Origin: JAGMES01 sp023128035
Lineage (GTDB): Bacteria; Bacillota; Halanaerobiia; DY22613
Direction: 5' to 3'
Length of the DNA: 23,174 nt
Assembly: GCA_030627905.1 (NCBI GenBank)
Contig: DAOVRZ010000097.1
Coordinates: forward strand, 1-23,174
Part shown: positions 20,901 to 23,174 of the stretch, piece by piece
Numbering within the stretch: the stretch's first letter is position 1
How the letters are laid out: the number at the start of each line of letters is the position of its first letter
Notes under the pieces: generated by a model
Databases searched by the model: none
The model's input: only the letters and a program-made list of their open reading frames with translations
Told to the model about the DNA's origin: nothing
Position numbers and translations under genes: made by a program

Positions 20901-23174
20901 TGTTTAATTAATCGCACGAAAACGTTTGCACAAGTTGTTAGACTATATTCGCCCTCTATATATACAAAACTAGGCATATTGTAAGAAATATTTTTACCTT
21001 CAAGCTGATTTAGTACATAAAGTCGTTTTTGGGCTGAAGATAAAGTATAATACTCTCTTGTTTCAACAACATTTATATTTTCGTACCTGCTCTTTTCTAC
21101 TCCTAAGATATATTTTGCTAATCCTTTTATGTTTGGAGAGTTGAATATCACTCGGAGTGGAAGTTCCTTATTAAATTCCTTAGAAACTTTAGCTGATAGT
21201 TGCATCGCTTTTAATGAATATCCACCCAAAGCAAAAAAATCATCATTCACTCCAATTTTCTCTACGTTCAATATTTCTAACCAAAAATCAACCAGTTTTG
21301 CTTCAATTTCATTAGTTGGAGCTACATAGTGGATCCCTGTCTCAATCTTATCTGTCGATTCTGGTAATGCTTTTAGATCAACTTTACCATTTGATGTTAA
21401 TGGTATTTTATCTAATTTAATAAAATATTGTGGAATCATATAATCTGGTAGAATATTCGTTAGATATGTTCTTAATTCTACTACTGAAATTTCACTAACT
21501 TCTACGATATATGCACAAAGATATTTGTCATTATTTTGATCAGTACGAGCTATAACAAGTGCATTTTTGATTCTTTCATGTTTCAATAAATGACTTTCTA
21601 TTTCACCTAACTCGATTCTAAATCCTCTTATCTTAACTTGATGATCTGTTCTACCCAAAAATTCAATAATTCCATTATCCAGCCATCTTACCAAATCTCC
21701 TGTTCTATACATTTTTTCTGCACTGTTGAAAGGATTTTGAACAAATTTTTCTTCAGTCAATACAGGACGATTCAAGTATCCTCGCGACAGACCAGAACCA
21801 CTAACACATAACTCTCCTGATACTCCAATCGGTTGGACCTTGTTTTTATTATTTAAAATATAACACTTAACATTGTCAATAGGTTTTCCAATAGTTATTA
21901 TAATGTTATCTGGATTAAACTCATATATAGTTGAACATACACTATTTTCGGTTGGACCATATTCATTAAATAATCTGACATTCTGTAATTTTTCAAAATG
22001 ATCTTTAACTAATTCTTTTGTAAAACTTTCGCCTGCAAGAGTAACTGCTTTGAGATTGGTTAATCCATCTGGCATCTCTTCTAATAAAGTTTTATAAAAA
22101 TTTGGAGTAATCAGAAAATGAGTAACTTTATTTTTTAGCATAAGTTCATTTAAATATTCCAGGTTCAATCTATTCTTCTGTTCAATAAGTACTAATTTTG
22201 ATCCACTGATCAACGTAGCAAATATATCTTCAACAGAACTATCGAAGGCAAAAGAGGGAATTTGCAAAATTGTATCATTTTCAGCAAATTGATAGTACCT
22301 GGTTCGCCATTTCAAAGTGTTAAAAATTGATTGATGTTCAATCATTACCCCTTTCGGCTTTCCAGTTGAACCAGATGTATAGATTATATATGCTAAATCA
22401 TTAGGTTGATTATAATTTGTGAGATTATGACTAACATATGCTTCCATATCCAGATCATCTAAAACTATTGTAACTCCAGCAAAGTTTACTTCTTTTAACT
22501 GGTGACTGGAAGCTAATAAAATTTTCGCTTTAGTATCTTGTAGCATAAATTCTATTCTTTCGACTGGATACTCTGGATCTATTGGCAGATACGCTCCTCC
22601 AGCTTTTAAAATTCCCAGAAGACCAATAATCATCTCAAATGAACGTTCAACACATATTCCTACAATAGTATTAGGTTTAACACCTTTGTCTCGCAAAAAT
22701 CTTGCTAATTGATTTGCTTTTTCATTTAACTCTATGTAGGTCATTTCTTTCTCTTTATATTTTAAAGCTACTTTTTCTGGTGATTTAAACACCTGTTCTT
22801 CAAAAAAATGATGCATAGTAGCATGTTTTGGATTATCTGTTTTGGTATCGTTAAAATCATATATTATCTGCTGTTTTTCTTTTTCTGAAAGTATCTCTAT
22901 ATCTCCAATTGTTATCTCTGGATTAGTAATAACTCCTTTAATAACATTACAGAAATGTTCTGTAAATTTCTCCATTGTCGATTTTTTAAATAATCTTGTA
23001 GCATACTGTAACTTGAACTCCAAACGATTGTCAATCTCCCGACATTCAAGATTAATATCAAATTGAGCTGTTTTAGCAGGAAATTCATATGGACTAAACT
23101 TTAAACCTTCAATTTCAAGCTCGAAGTTATTAATATTTTGGAAAACAAACATTGTATCAAAAAGAGGATTTCTA
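5909..23174 (-). CDS. Giant multimodular nonribosomal peptide synthetase, 5' end outside the window
   Basis: Cytosolic NRPS subunit that activates amino acids as aminoacyl-AMP, loads them on phosphopantetheine carriers and joins them. At least 5754 codons are visible before TAA at 5909-5911. The first ATG in view (23152) is internal, because the frame continues upstream through a conserved C-domain motif (RNPLFDT) to the window edge, so the true start lies to the right. Domains in order are partial C1, A1-T1, C2-A2-T2-E, C3-A3-T3, C4-A4-T4, C5-A5-T5 and C6. Counted from that ATG, carrier serines fall at residues 646, 1668, 3177, 4208 and 5249. HHxxxDG motifs begin at 827, 1852 (epimerase), 2316, 3356, 4387 and 5430, and all are intact. 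Predicted units are X1, D-Leu, Asp, X4 and Asp. It ends unusually, in a C domain with no A domain after it; the next A domain is in the following gene 24 bases downstream. Nothing is broken within the frame. Identification as an NRPS is certain; the product name is not known. Confidence 0.98.
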   Translation of the reverse strand, partial: RNPLFDTMFVFQNINNFELEIEGLKFSPYEFPAKTAQFDINLECREIDNRLEFKLQYATRLFKKSTMEKFTEHFCNVIKGVITNPEITIGDIEILSEKEKQQIIYDFNDTKTDNPKHATMHHFFEEQVFKSPEKVALKYKEKEMTYIELNEKANQLARFLRDKGVKPNTIVGICVERSFEMIIGLLGILKAGGAYLPIDPEYPVERIEFMLQDTKAKILLASSHQLKEVNFAGVTIVLDDLDMEAYVSHNLTNYNQPNDLAYIIYTSGSTGKPKGVMIEHQSIFNTLKWRTRYYQFAENDTILQIPSFAFDSSVEDIFATLISGSKLVLIEQKNRLNLEYLNELMLKNKVTHFLITPNFYKTLLEEMPDGLTNLKAVTLAGESFTKELVKDHFEKLQNVRLFNEYGPTENSVCSTIYEFNPDNIIITIGKPIDNVKCYILNNKNKVQPIGVSGELCVSGSGLSRGYLNRPVLTEEKFVQNPFNSAEKMYRTGDLVRWLDNGIIEFLGRTDHQVKIRGFRIELGEIESHLLKHERIKNALVIARTDQNNDKYLCAYIVEVSEISVVELRTYLTNILPDYMIPQYFIKLDKIPLTSNGKVDLKALPESTDKIETGIHYVAPTNEIEAKLVDFWLEILNVEKIGVNDDFFALGGYSLKAMQLSAKVSKEFNKELPLRVIFNSPNIKGLAKYILGVEKSRYENINVVETREYYTLSSAQKRLYVLNQLEGKNISYNMPSFVYIEGEYSLTTCANVFVRLIKQHEVLRSSFILIDGEPVQIIYEDVDFDIRYAEIDENEIAKSVKKFIQPFDLSQAPLLRVDLLKIKDKNKHLLMIDMHHIISDGLSMEILIEDFIQLHDGNDLPKLKIQYKDFSEWQNNFLQSDEIKVQEKFWLDIFSEEISVLNLPTDYLRPAVMDFTGSVSKFHIVRDLADQLKELASGSSTTLYMILLAVYNILLAKYAGQEDIVIGSPIANRSHPDLEKIMGMFVNMLAMRNYPTEDKTFAEFIAEVKDNALLAYENQDYQFEMLVERLGLERDLSRNPLFDTVFALQNFNFTQKSAGNIKFTPYPFENKIAKFDLTLNAVDTENGIDFDIEYRTTLFKDETIKRMGYHYINIIREVVKNPDISLKDIEIISEEEKKQILFTFNDTYKDNPTDKTITQLFEEQVKRNPDKLALVFENEKITYQLLNQKSNQLARMLREKGVKTDQIVGIIVRQGIEMFIGILAILKARGAYLPIDPEYPIERIRYMLADSQTCLCLSSKKSFNKIDFAGEIINLDDEELYENDASNLEMIKQINNLAYVIHTSGSTGKPKGVLVEHRSLLNLIYWHNDYYQVTEADRSTKYAGFGFDASVWEIFPYIIKGVTIYIISEEMRLDIKKLSNYFEENQITISFLPTQICEQFMNLEIPSLRKLLTGGDRLKSYIKRNYQLFNNYGPTEDTVVATACEITEDYANIPIGKPIYNTQIYILGNSNQLQPIGIPGELCISGKSLVRGYLNREELTKEKFTINPYTNERMYRTGDLARWLPDGSIEFLGRVDQQVKIRGYRIEPGEIENQILSHEAVREAVVVDIADKYDNKYLVAYIIGEISISDLKKYLSKELPDYMIPQYFVILENMPVTANGKIDRKALPRPEIKSNDNEYIAPGNETEEKLAKIWSEVLGVECVGISDNFFELGGDSIRAIQIVARASQRGHNITVKDIFRYKTITNILENVDYRKKKFTISQDDVEGEVLLTPIQNWFFHQKFTYQHYWNQSNIFSIKDDVDLELLEEVFRKLIKTHDALRMGYKFDDDQIVQFNRRNDEIDFELDVIDFAAYSYKVQKEKIKQISEELQNNLDLENDLLIKAFIFDLGSNGKRLLIPIHHLVIDGVSWRILLEDLEELYQSKLQKTLPLKTTSFKEWSSKLNEYAKEENIDIEYWEKIDTSKVKSLVTTESEHNYWKYFKRKNIQLDETQTEILLTKVNFAYNTEINDILLTALANSLMEVMESENLLLTLEGHGREEIIEDVDISRTVGWFTSSYPVYFERQENIEKSIKYVKENLRKIPDRGINCGIARYLQNQSKLQQLNPEISFNYLGQFDGVIAKNDKSILNDCIEEIGTGIHYENSHVNLIDIIGLCINGRLELRVDYNLKYIQDDLIADFMMLYKEQLLNLIDHCVNKIESSVTPSDFRAERIFDLEGFELIAKRYSNILKINPLTPMQEGMLFHSLSNEKGTNYCEQIGYFIDGDIDIEMFKKSWTKTLDRHEIFRTEFVWKESKKPVQIVLQDKDVEIHEHDISDKDSIEQEKYIIEFKNGDLDNGLDINKGKLNRLSLIKLSEDKYYVCWTFHHIVLDGWSGPVVIQSLLEIYYALTTDTKMSAKSSVDFSDYLEWYKKHDWRKSKKFWKDYLHDFTEPTLLPVDKNVSNKEVITKAETVQLEFDQEKTAKINQFCKKKNITMNALIQTAWGILLQKYNNTDKSCFGMTVSGRPGEIDGVENIVGLFINTLPVVVRNKDGYRIKEMLTDLNRELVEIREDGYISLTEIQKVSNIDNSQSLFNTLLVYENYPLSSVKVKDVGFNISFNSIYSLTNYDLAVVVGSNERTTIKLTYNTQLFDSTDINLISSYLANLIDKTLKNPELLVSELEMIGEDEKHDLVVKFNDTKADYPKEKTIQQLFEECVDKTPENIAVIYNDQRYTYRELNAKANYLAQVLRDKGVCQESVVGILVGHSVEMVVGILGILKVGGVYLPIDLDYPDERIDYMLHDSGTEILLTQSELRKVSNIEIDRVFLDTLVYADESQNLHQVSNQSNLAYIIYTSGSTGKPKGVAIEHQSVVNYLSWFIHEAKVTQTDLSILLSSYAFDLGYTVFWSTLVSGASLHIVSDTLYKDGNLLIDYLSSNSITLIKATPSMFNMLINSPNFIANKLNTLRMIVLGGEKIRINDLEIYLQHYPEIIFMNHYGPTETTIGCLSIMIDQDSLTTFAKRPTIGKPNSNVKAYVLDQNNQIQPVGVIGELCISGEGLARGYVNNQHLTNERFIESPFIKGERLYKTGDLARILPDGMVEFIGRIDHQVKIRGFRVEVGEIEKQLLNHASVQDVVIIASKDGDGNNYLTAYIIGEEAVSVLKNYLRKNLPDYMIPAYFVQLDHFPMTANGKLDRKRLPLPQESINLDTKYIAPTNTLEEKIVEIWSDLLEVEKIGIYDNFFDLGGHSLKATQLVGRMFREMNVEISLTAVFEKPTIKELANHINNIEQSKYVSIGKTEEKEYYPLSSAQMRIFLLHQMSEVNIGYNVPTTLIIEGNLDYNRFEIAINELVRRHEAFRTSFELIDGVPVQKIQQDVDLDIFYLETAEDEIEEIVKKFMQSFDLSKAPLLRVGLLKTIDKYFFISDMHHSISDGFSRGILVDEFINLYAGTKLLDLKIQYKDFTVWQNEFFLSEKFKKQENYWLERFAGELPILNMPTDFPRPSLKGYEGDVVYQTLDSQLTSSLSELVSKNNATQFMILLAAYTVLLSRYTGQEDIVVGSPIAGREHADLENIIGMFVNTLALRNNVSDDKTFVEFLNDVRQSCLEAFENQDYQFEMLVEKLSVERSLSRNPLFDTMLVLQNRNVKEIAIPDLKFTPYDFTNQVAKFDFTLQVTEGADGLELALYYWTKLFKRETIERLLNNFTVLLANIIENPTLKLSEIEIISPEEKQKLIYDFNNTKNDIVETTIYQLFEEQVQKHSAEIAITFDRQNLTYQELNERANQLARTLRLKGLKPDQVAGIMVERSLKMAVAIFAILKAGGAYLPIDTEYPEERINFILDDSRTNLLLSLRHLTETIQFTGEIIFLDDEANYHQDVNNLDSINQLTDLAYIIYTSGTTGKPKGVMIEHGSIANTIYWFKNEYQMSSEDRLLQIVSFAFDAFLISFFGTLSSGGQIVLVKDSESKDLEVLLNYIVTKKITYLLCPPSLYMKLLENLTVEEAASLKVIIMGGEAITTKLIEMSRNFNPNIEMVNEYGPTENSITSTVHRNIQDSSQVTIGKPIANTQIYIFDKNNQLTPIGVVGELCLSGVGLSRGYLNRVDLTNEKFVFNPYAKTRMYRTGDLGRWLPDGSIQFLGRIDHQVKVRGFRIELGEIEAQLLEFKSIKDALVIDLKDADGMQYLCAYIVTEEEVLVGDVRLFLANRVPNYMVPAHIIILEEMPHTPNGKIDRKSLPKPDGRVTTEYVAPTNKIEESIVIIWSEVLGTAKVGIYDNFFELGGHSLKGASIASKMNQTFNIEISLKDIFKCPTVKELAEFVSLAEEKRFSSIEKVEDREYYPLSSAQKRLFILNQLESETTSYNMPNLMLIDGDLSLERLEKAFKDLVERHEALRTSFDLVNGEPMQKIHKDLEFNLEYMEGSKREVEKIISEFIRPFELRKAPLFRVKVLKIVDQYLLMYDMHHIIADGISMNILINEWSLLYRGKELPDLRIHYKDFAVWQKHRFQISEIKNQEEFWLEMFKGELPVLNMPTDFTRSKEICFKGDLVNFEVTRELTARLNQLSKKNGATLYMTLLSAYYVLLSKYSGQEDIVVGSPSAGRFHAELDQIIGLFINTLAMRAYPKNSKTFAEFLLEIKENSLRAYNNQDYPFERLVEKLNVERDLSRSPLFDVMFTMQNMEQAEIKFDDFKFTPYQVADKESKFDMTLRAVEINNKIKFMLEYSIGLYQKETMQRLLSHFVNILNEITQNLEIELREIEMLASEEKNELLFDFNDTSKEYLEKETIYQLFEELVEREPDKIAVCFEDQKISFKELNAKANQLAGVLQEKGVQADTSVGLIIDRSVEMITGILGILKAGGAYLPMDSGYPTERIEYMIKDSGTELLLTNSKLQVNFDLPIEVIDIESISANYNFSNQVSSSSNNLAYIIYTSGSTGKPKGVAIEHASLVNYIHWFTETGEITSKDSSVLLSSYAFDLGYTALWSSLVRGATLHIVAENIYKDGNLLIDYLSENSITFIKVTPSLFNMLVNSPKFMSNEGLNSLRLIVLGGEKIRVNDLERYHQKYPEVIFMNHYGPTEATIGCLSILVDQNKFADFVKKPVIGRPNSNMKAYILDQNNQIQPMGVMGELCISGVGLAREYLNRPEHTKERFIENPFVSGERLYKTGDLARWQQDGMIEFIGRIDHQIKIRGYRVEVGEIEKQLLNHNAITEAVVIDKEDGNGDRYLSAYIVSDLEFTVSEIRSDLSKGLPSYMIPSYFVQLDELPLTPNGKLDRKALPEPQGSIKVETSYLAPRNSNEVELVKIWSELLEVEKIGINDNFFDLGGHSLKATQLTARVFKEMNVELPLREIFAKPTVEELAEYIRAASKSIYAAIEPVEDKNYYQLSSAQKRMFFINQLNHDNTSYNMPIMMIIEGELNQELLQNVFKELVRRHEAFRTSIEQINGEPVQRIHKDIDNLDIINFKAEENELKTIVMEFIKPFDLTKAPLLRVGLIEVTLLRHLFLFDMHHIIADGVSRVVLINEFIDLYSGKELPKLRIQYKDFAAWQDQLFESDLIKTQEKYWLDTFADEVPVLDLPTDYPRSSVTSYEGDGIYFSVEKELRDQLYELASSKGATMYMILLAAYNVLLFKYTDQEDIVVGLPTAGRPHADLEKIIGMFVNTLAMRNYPQSHKTFARFLSEVKEKALEAFESQDYQFEMLVDRLGLARDFGRNPLFDTLFALQNIDHVERTVNGLKFIPYKFENNVAKHDLALYAVEMDEGIQFTLRYKTELFMKETIEEIAGNFIKILNAVVENSEIQIKDIEVESDVELLESTPVDDFSFNFKT
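5975..7255 (-). other. C6: complete condensation domain ending the upstream subunit
   Basis: A full LCL-type condensation domain: LSSAQKRMFFINQ near 7240, HHIIADG at residue 5430, and RNPLFDT near 6245. It reaches the normal C-A linker (IKDIE), but instead of an A domain the protein ends after about 22 further residues rich in Asp, Glu, Phe and Ser. Functionally it should condense the Asp5-terminated peptide with the Asp6 loaded on T6 of the next protein, so it must work across the subunit boundary. NRPS subunits usually divide between T and C, which makes this C//A-type split unusual. Confidence 0.92.
7290..10370 (-). other. Module 5: C5-A5-T5, predicted Asp
   Basis: C5 (about 9100-10370) is LCL type with LSSAQKRLFILNQ and HHIIADG (residue 4387). 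A5 (about 7555-9075) gives DLTKVGHIGK (Asp) and is closely related to A3 and especially A6, which suggests duplication. In the A6 core motif the usual ARGYL reads AREYL (GAG where the other domains have a glycine codon). T5 has GGHS with its serine codon at 7406-7408 (residue 5249). This is the last complete module of the upstream subunit. Confidence 0.95.
7563..7642 (-). repeat. Copy 1 of a near-identical A-domain segment (A5, A10 core region)
   Basis: This 80-base stretch around the NGK core of A5 matches 3615-3694 in A6 at 71 of 80 positions by direct counting, without gaps. It is part of a longer similarity between the Asp-activating domains A3, A5 and A6, and fits recent module duplication or gene conversion. 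Confidence 0.75.
10415..13470 (-). other. Module 4: C4-A4-T4, hydrophobic substrate likely but unresolved
   Basis: C4 (about 12195-13470) is an LCL-type domain with LSSAQMRIFLLHQ and HHSISDG (residue 3356). A4 (about 10670-12170) has intact core motifs with YTSGTTGKPKG. Its pocket reads D-A-I-L-I-G-E-I-T plus the A10 lysine. The mostly apolar lining suggests an aliphatic or aromatic side chain, but the code matches none I can name. T4 has GGHSLKG with the serine codon at 10529-10531 (residue 4208). The module contributes the X in the predicted Asp-X-Asp-Asp stretch. A short G+C-rich patch lies inside C4 near 12310-12360. Confidence 0.92.
13515..16625 (-). other. Module 3: C3-A3-T3, predicted Asp, DCL condensation domain
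   Basis: C3 (about 15320-16625) begins with LTPMQEGMLFHSL and has FHHIVLDGWS (residue 2316). This is the signature of a DCL condensation domain, which accepts a D-configured donor, and it fits its place directly after the epimerase. It is clearly different in sequence from the other C domains here. A3 (about 13770-15290) gives DLTKVGHIGK, the Asp code of surfactin and bacitracin synthetases, with FDLGYT, the KATPS region and MNHYGPTE all as expected. T3 has GGHS with its serine codon at 13622-13624 (residue 3177). Confidence 0.95.
16690..21052 (-). other. Module 2: C2-A2-T2-E, predicted D-Leu
   Basis: C2 (about 19795-21052) starts with LSSAQKRLYVLNQ and has HHIISDG at residue 827, the LCL type. 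A2 (about 18295-19760) gives DAWFLGNVVK, a standard Leu code. T2 carries GGDS (Ser codon 18149-18151), the carrier variant typical before epimerases. The E domain (about 16690-18005) starts with LTPIQNWFFHQ and has HHLVIDGVSW (residue 1852), EGHGRE, the VGWFTS motif and the NYLGQF motif, so it looks complete and active. The module should therefore deliver D-Leu to C3. Two conserved A2 positions are altered: KARGAYLP instead of KAGGAYLP, and IHTSGSTG instead of IYTSGSTG. Neither removes the lysine or glycine-rich ATP loop, so activity is still likely. Confidence 0.95.
21090..22860 (-). other. Module 1: adenylation A1 and carrier T1, specificity unresolved
   Basis: A1 has intact core motifs: LKAGGAYLPIDPEYP, YTSGSTGKPKG, NEYGPTE, YRTGDL and NGK near 21390. 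Pocket residues by alignment to GrsA are D-S-E-L-T-A-E-V-C plus the A10 lysine. The LTAEV part resembles the Tyr code of fengycin-type synthetases. Glu at position 239 is not typical of Tyr and is closer to pockets for cationic residues such as the bacitracin Lys domain. I leave the substrate open. T1 has its serine codon at 21215-21217 (residue 646 counted from ATG 23152) in the variant GGYS instead of GGHS. No tailoring domain is inserted. Confidence 0.9.
22895..23174 (-). other. C1: C-terminal end of a condensation domain (partial)
   Basis: The last roughly 90 residues of a condensation domain, entering from the right edge. The read starts in the conserved RNPLFDTMF motif of the C-terminal half and runs through the usual final helix to the C-A linker (GDIEILSEKEK). 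The catalytic HHxxxDG lies outside the window, so donor stereochemistry (LCL, DCL or starter type) cannot be judged. It shows that A1 belongs to an elongation or acylating module and is not a bare loading A domain. Confidence 0.9.

Noticed and set aside
366..23066. Short open frames of about 60-75 codons on the plus strand, for example 850-1059, 6813-7034 and 22842-23066
   Set aside because: All lie opposite confidently assigned NRPS coding sequence, have no recognisable domains or convincing ribosome binding sites, and their composition is what antisense of AT-rich coding DNA gives.
23150..23152. ATG at 23152 as the start of the upstream NRPS gene
   Set aside because: The frame is open to the window edge and encodes the conserved RNPLFDT motif directly before this Met, so the codon is internal.
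1..23174. Search for CRISPR arrays, tRNA or rRNA genes, insertion sequences and attachment sites
   Set aside because: Coding sequence fills the window except for 24 bases. The repeats seen are homologous NRPS domains at module spacing, and I see no structural RNA or transposase signals.

Overview
The whole window is one strand of a very large nonribosomal peptide synthetase (NRPS) locus. Two NRPS genes lie head to tail on the minus strand, read from right to left, and both run off the window. The upstream gene enters at base 23174 inside a condensation domain and ends with TAA at 5909-5911. The downstream gene starts at ATG 5884, only 24 bases later, with a clear Shine-Dalgarno sequence, and leaves the window at base 1. 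The plus strand shows no convincing gene. There are no RNA genes, mobile elements or CRISPR arrays, and the only intergenic sequence is the 24-base gap.

Domain order in synthesis order is: (C1, partial)-A1-T1 | C2-A2-T2-E | C3-A3-T3 | C4-A4-T4 | C5-A5-T5 | C6 // half-C-A6-T6 | C7-A7-T7 | (C8, partial). I read specificity codes by aligning each A domain by eye to the gramicidin S synthetase (GrsA) pocket positions. A2 gives DAWFLGNVVK, a textbook Leu code, and it is followed by an epimerase, so D-Leu. A3, A5 and A6 all give DLTKVGHIGK, the Asp code of surfactin and bacitracin synthetases. A7 gives DVWHFSLIDK, a Ser code. A1 (DSELTAEVCK) and A4 (DAILIGEITK) match no code I can name with confidence. 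The predicted segment is therefore X1 - D-Leu - Asp - X4 - Asp - Asp - Ser - (more). It is a strongly acidic stretch whose Asp-X-Asp spacing recalls the Asp-X-Asp-Gly calcium-binding motif of daptomycin-class lipopeptides, with Asp where Gly would be.

The most unusual features are at the subunit junction and in the second gene. The first protein ends with an entire condensation domain (C6) that has no A domain after it. The second protein begins with only the C-terminal half of another condensation domain, without HHxxxDG. C7 in the second gene has HHIISDR instead of HHxxxDG, and the visible start of C8 has a degenerate RHExLRT motif (RHAAYIT). All three condensation regions of gene 2 therefore depart from consensus, while those of gene 1 (C2-C6 and E) are intact.

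Organism: base composition is about one third G+C by eye, and linkers, core motifs and pocket codes resemble synthetases of Bacillota (surfactin, bacitracin, gramicidin and tyrocidine type). A low-GC member of the Bacillota is likely; I cannot place it further. The starter module, thioesterase, MbtH-like protein, phosphopantetheinyl transferase and exporter are not in the window, so the N-terminal acylation, release chemistry and full length of the product are unknown.
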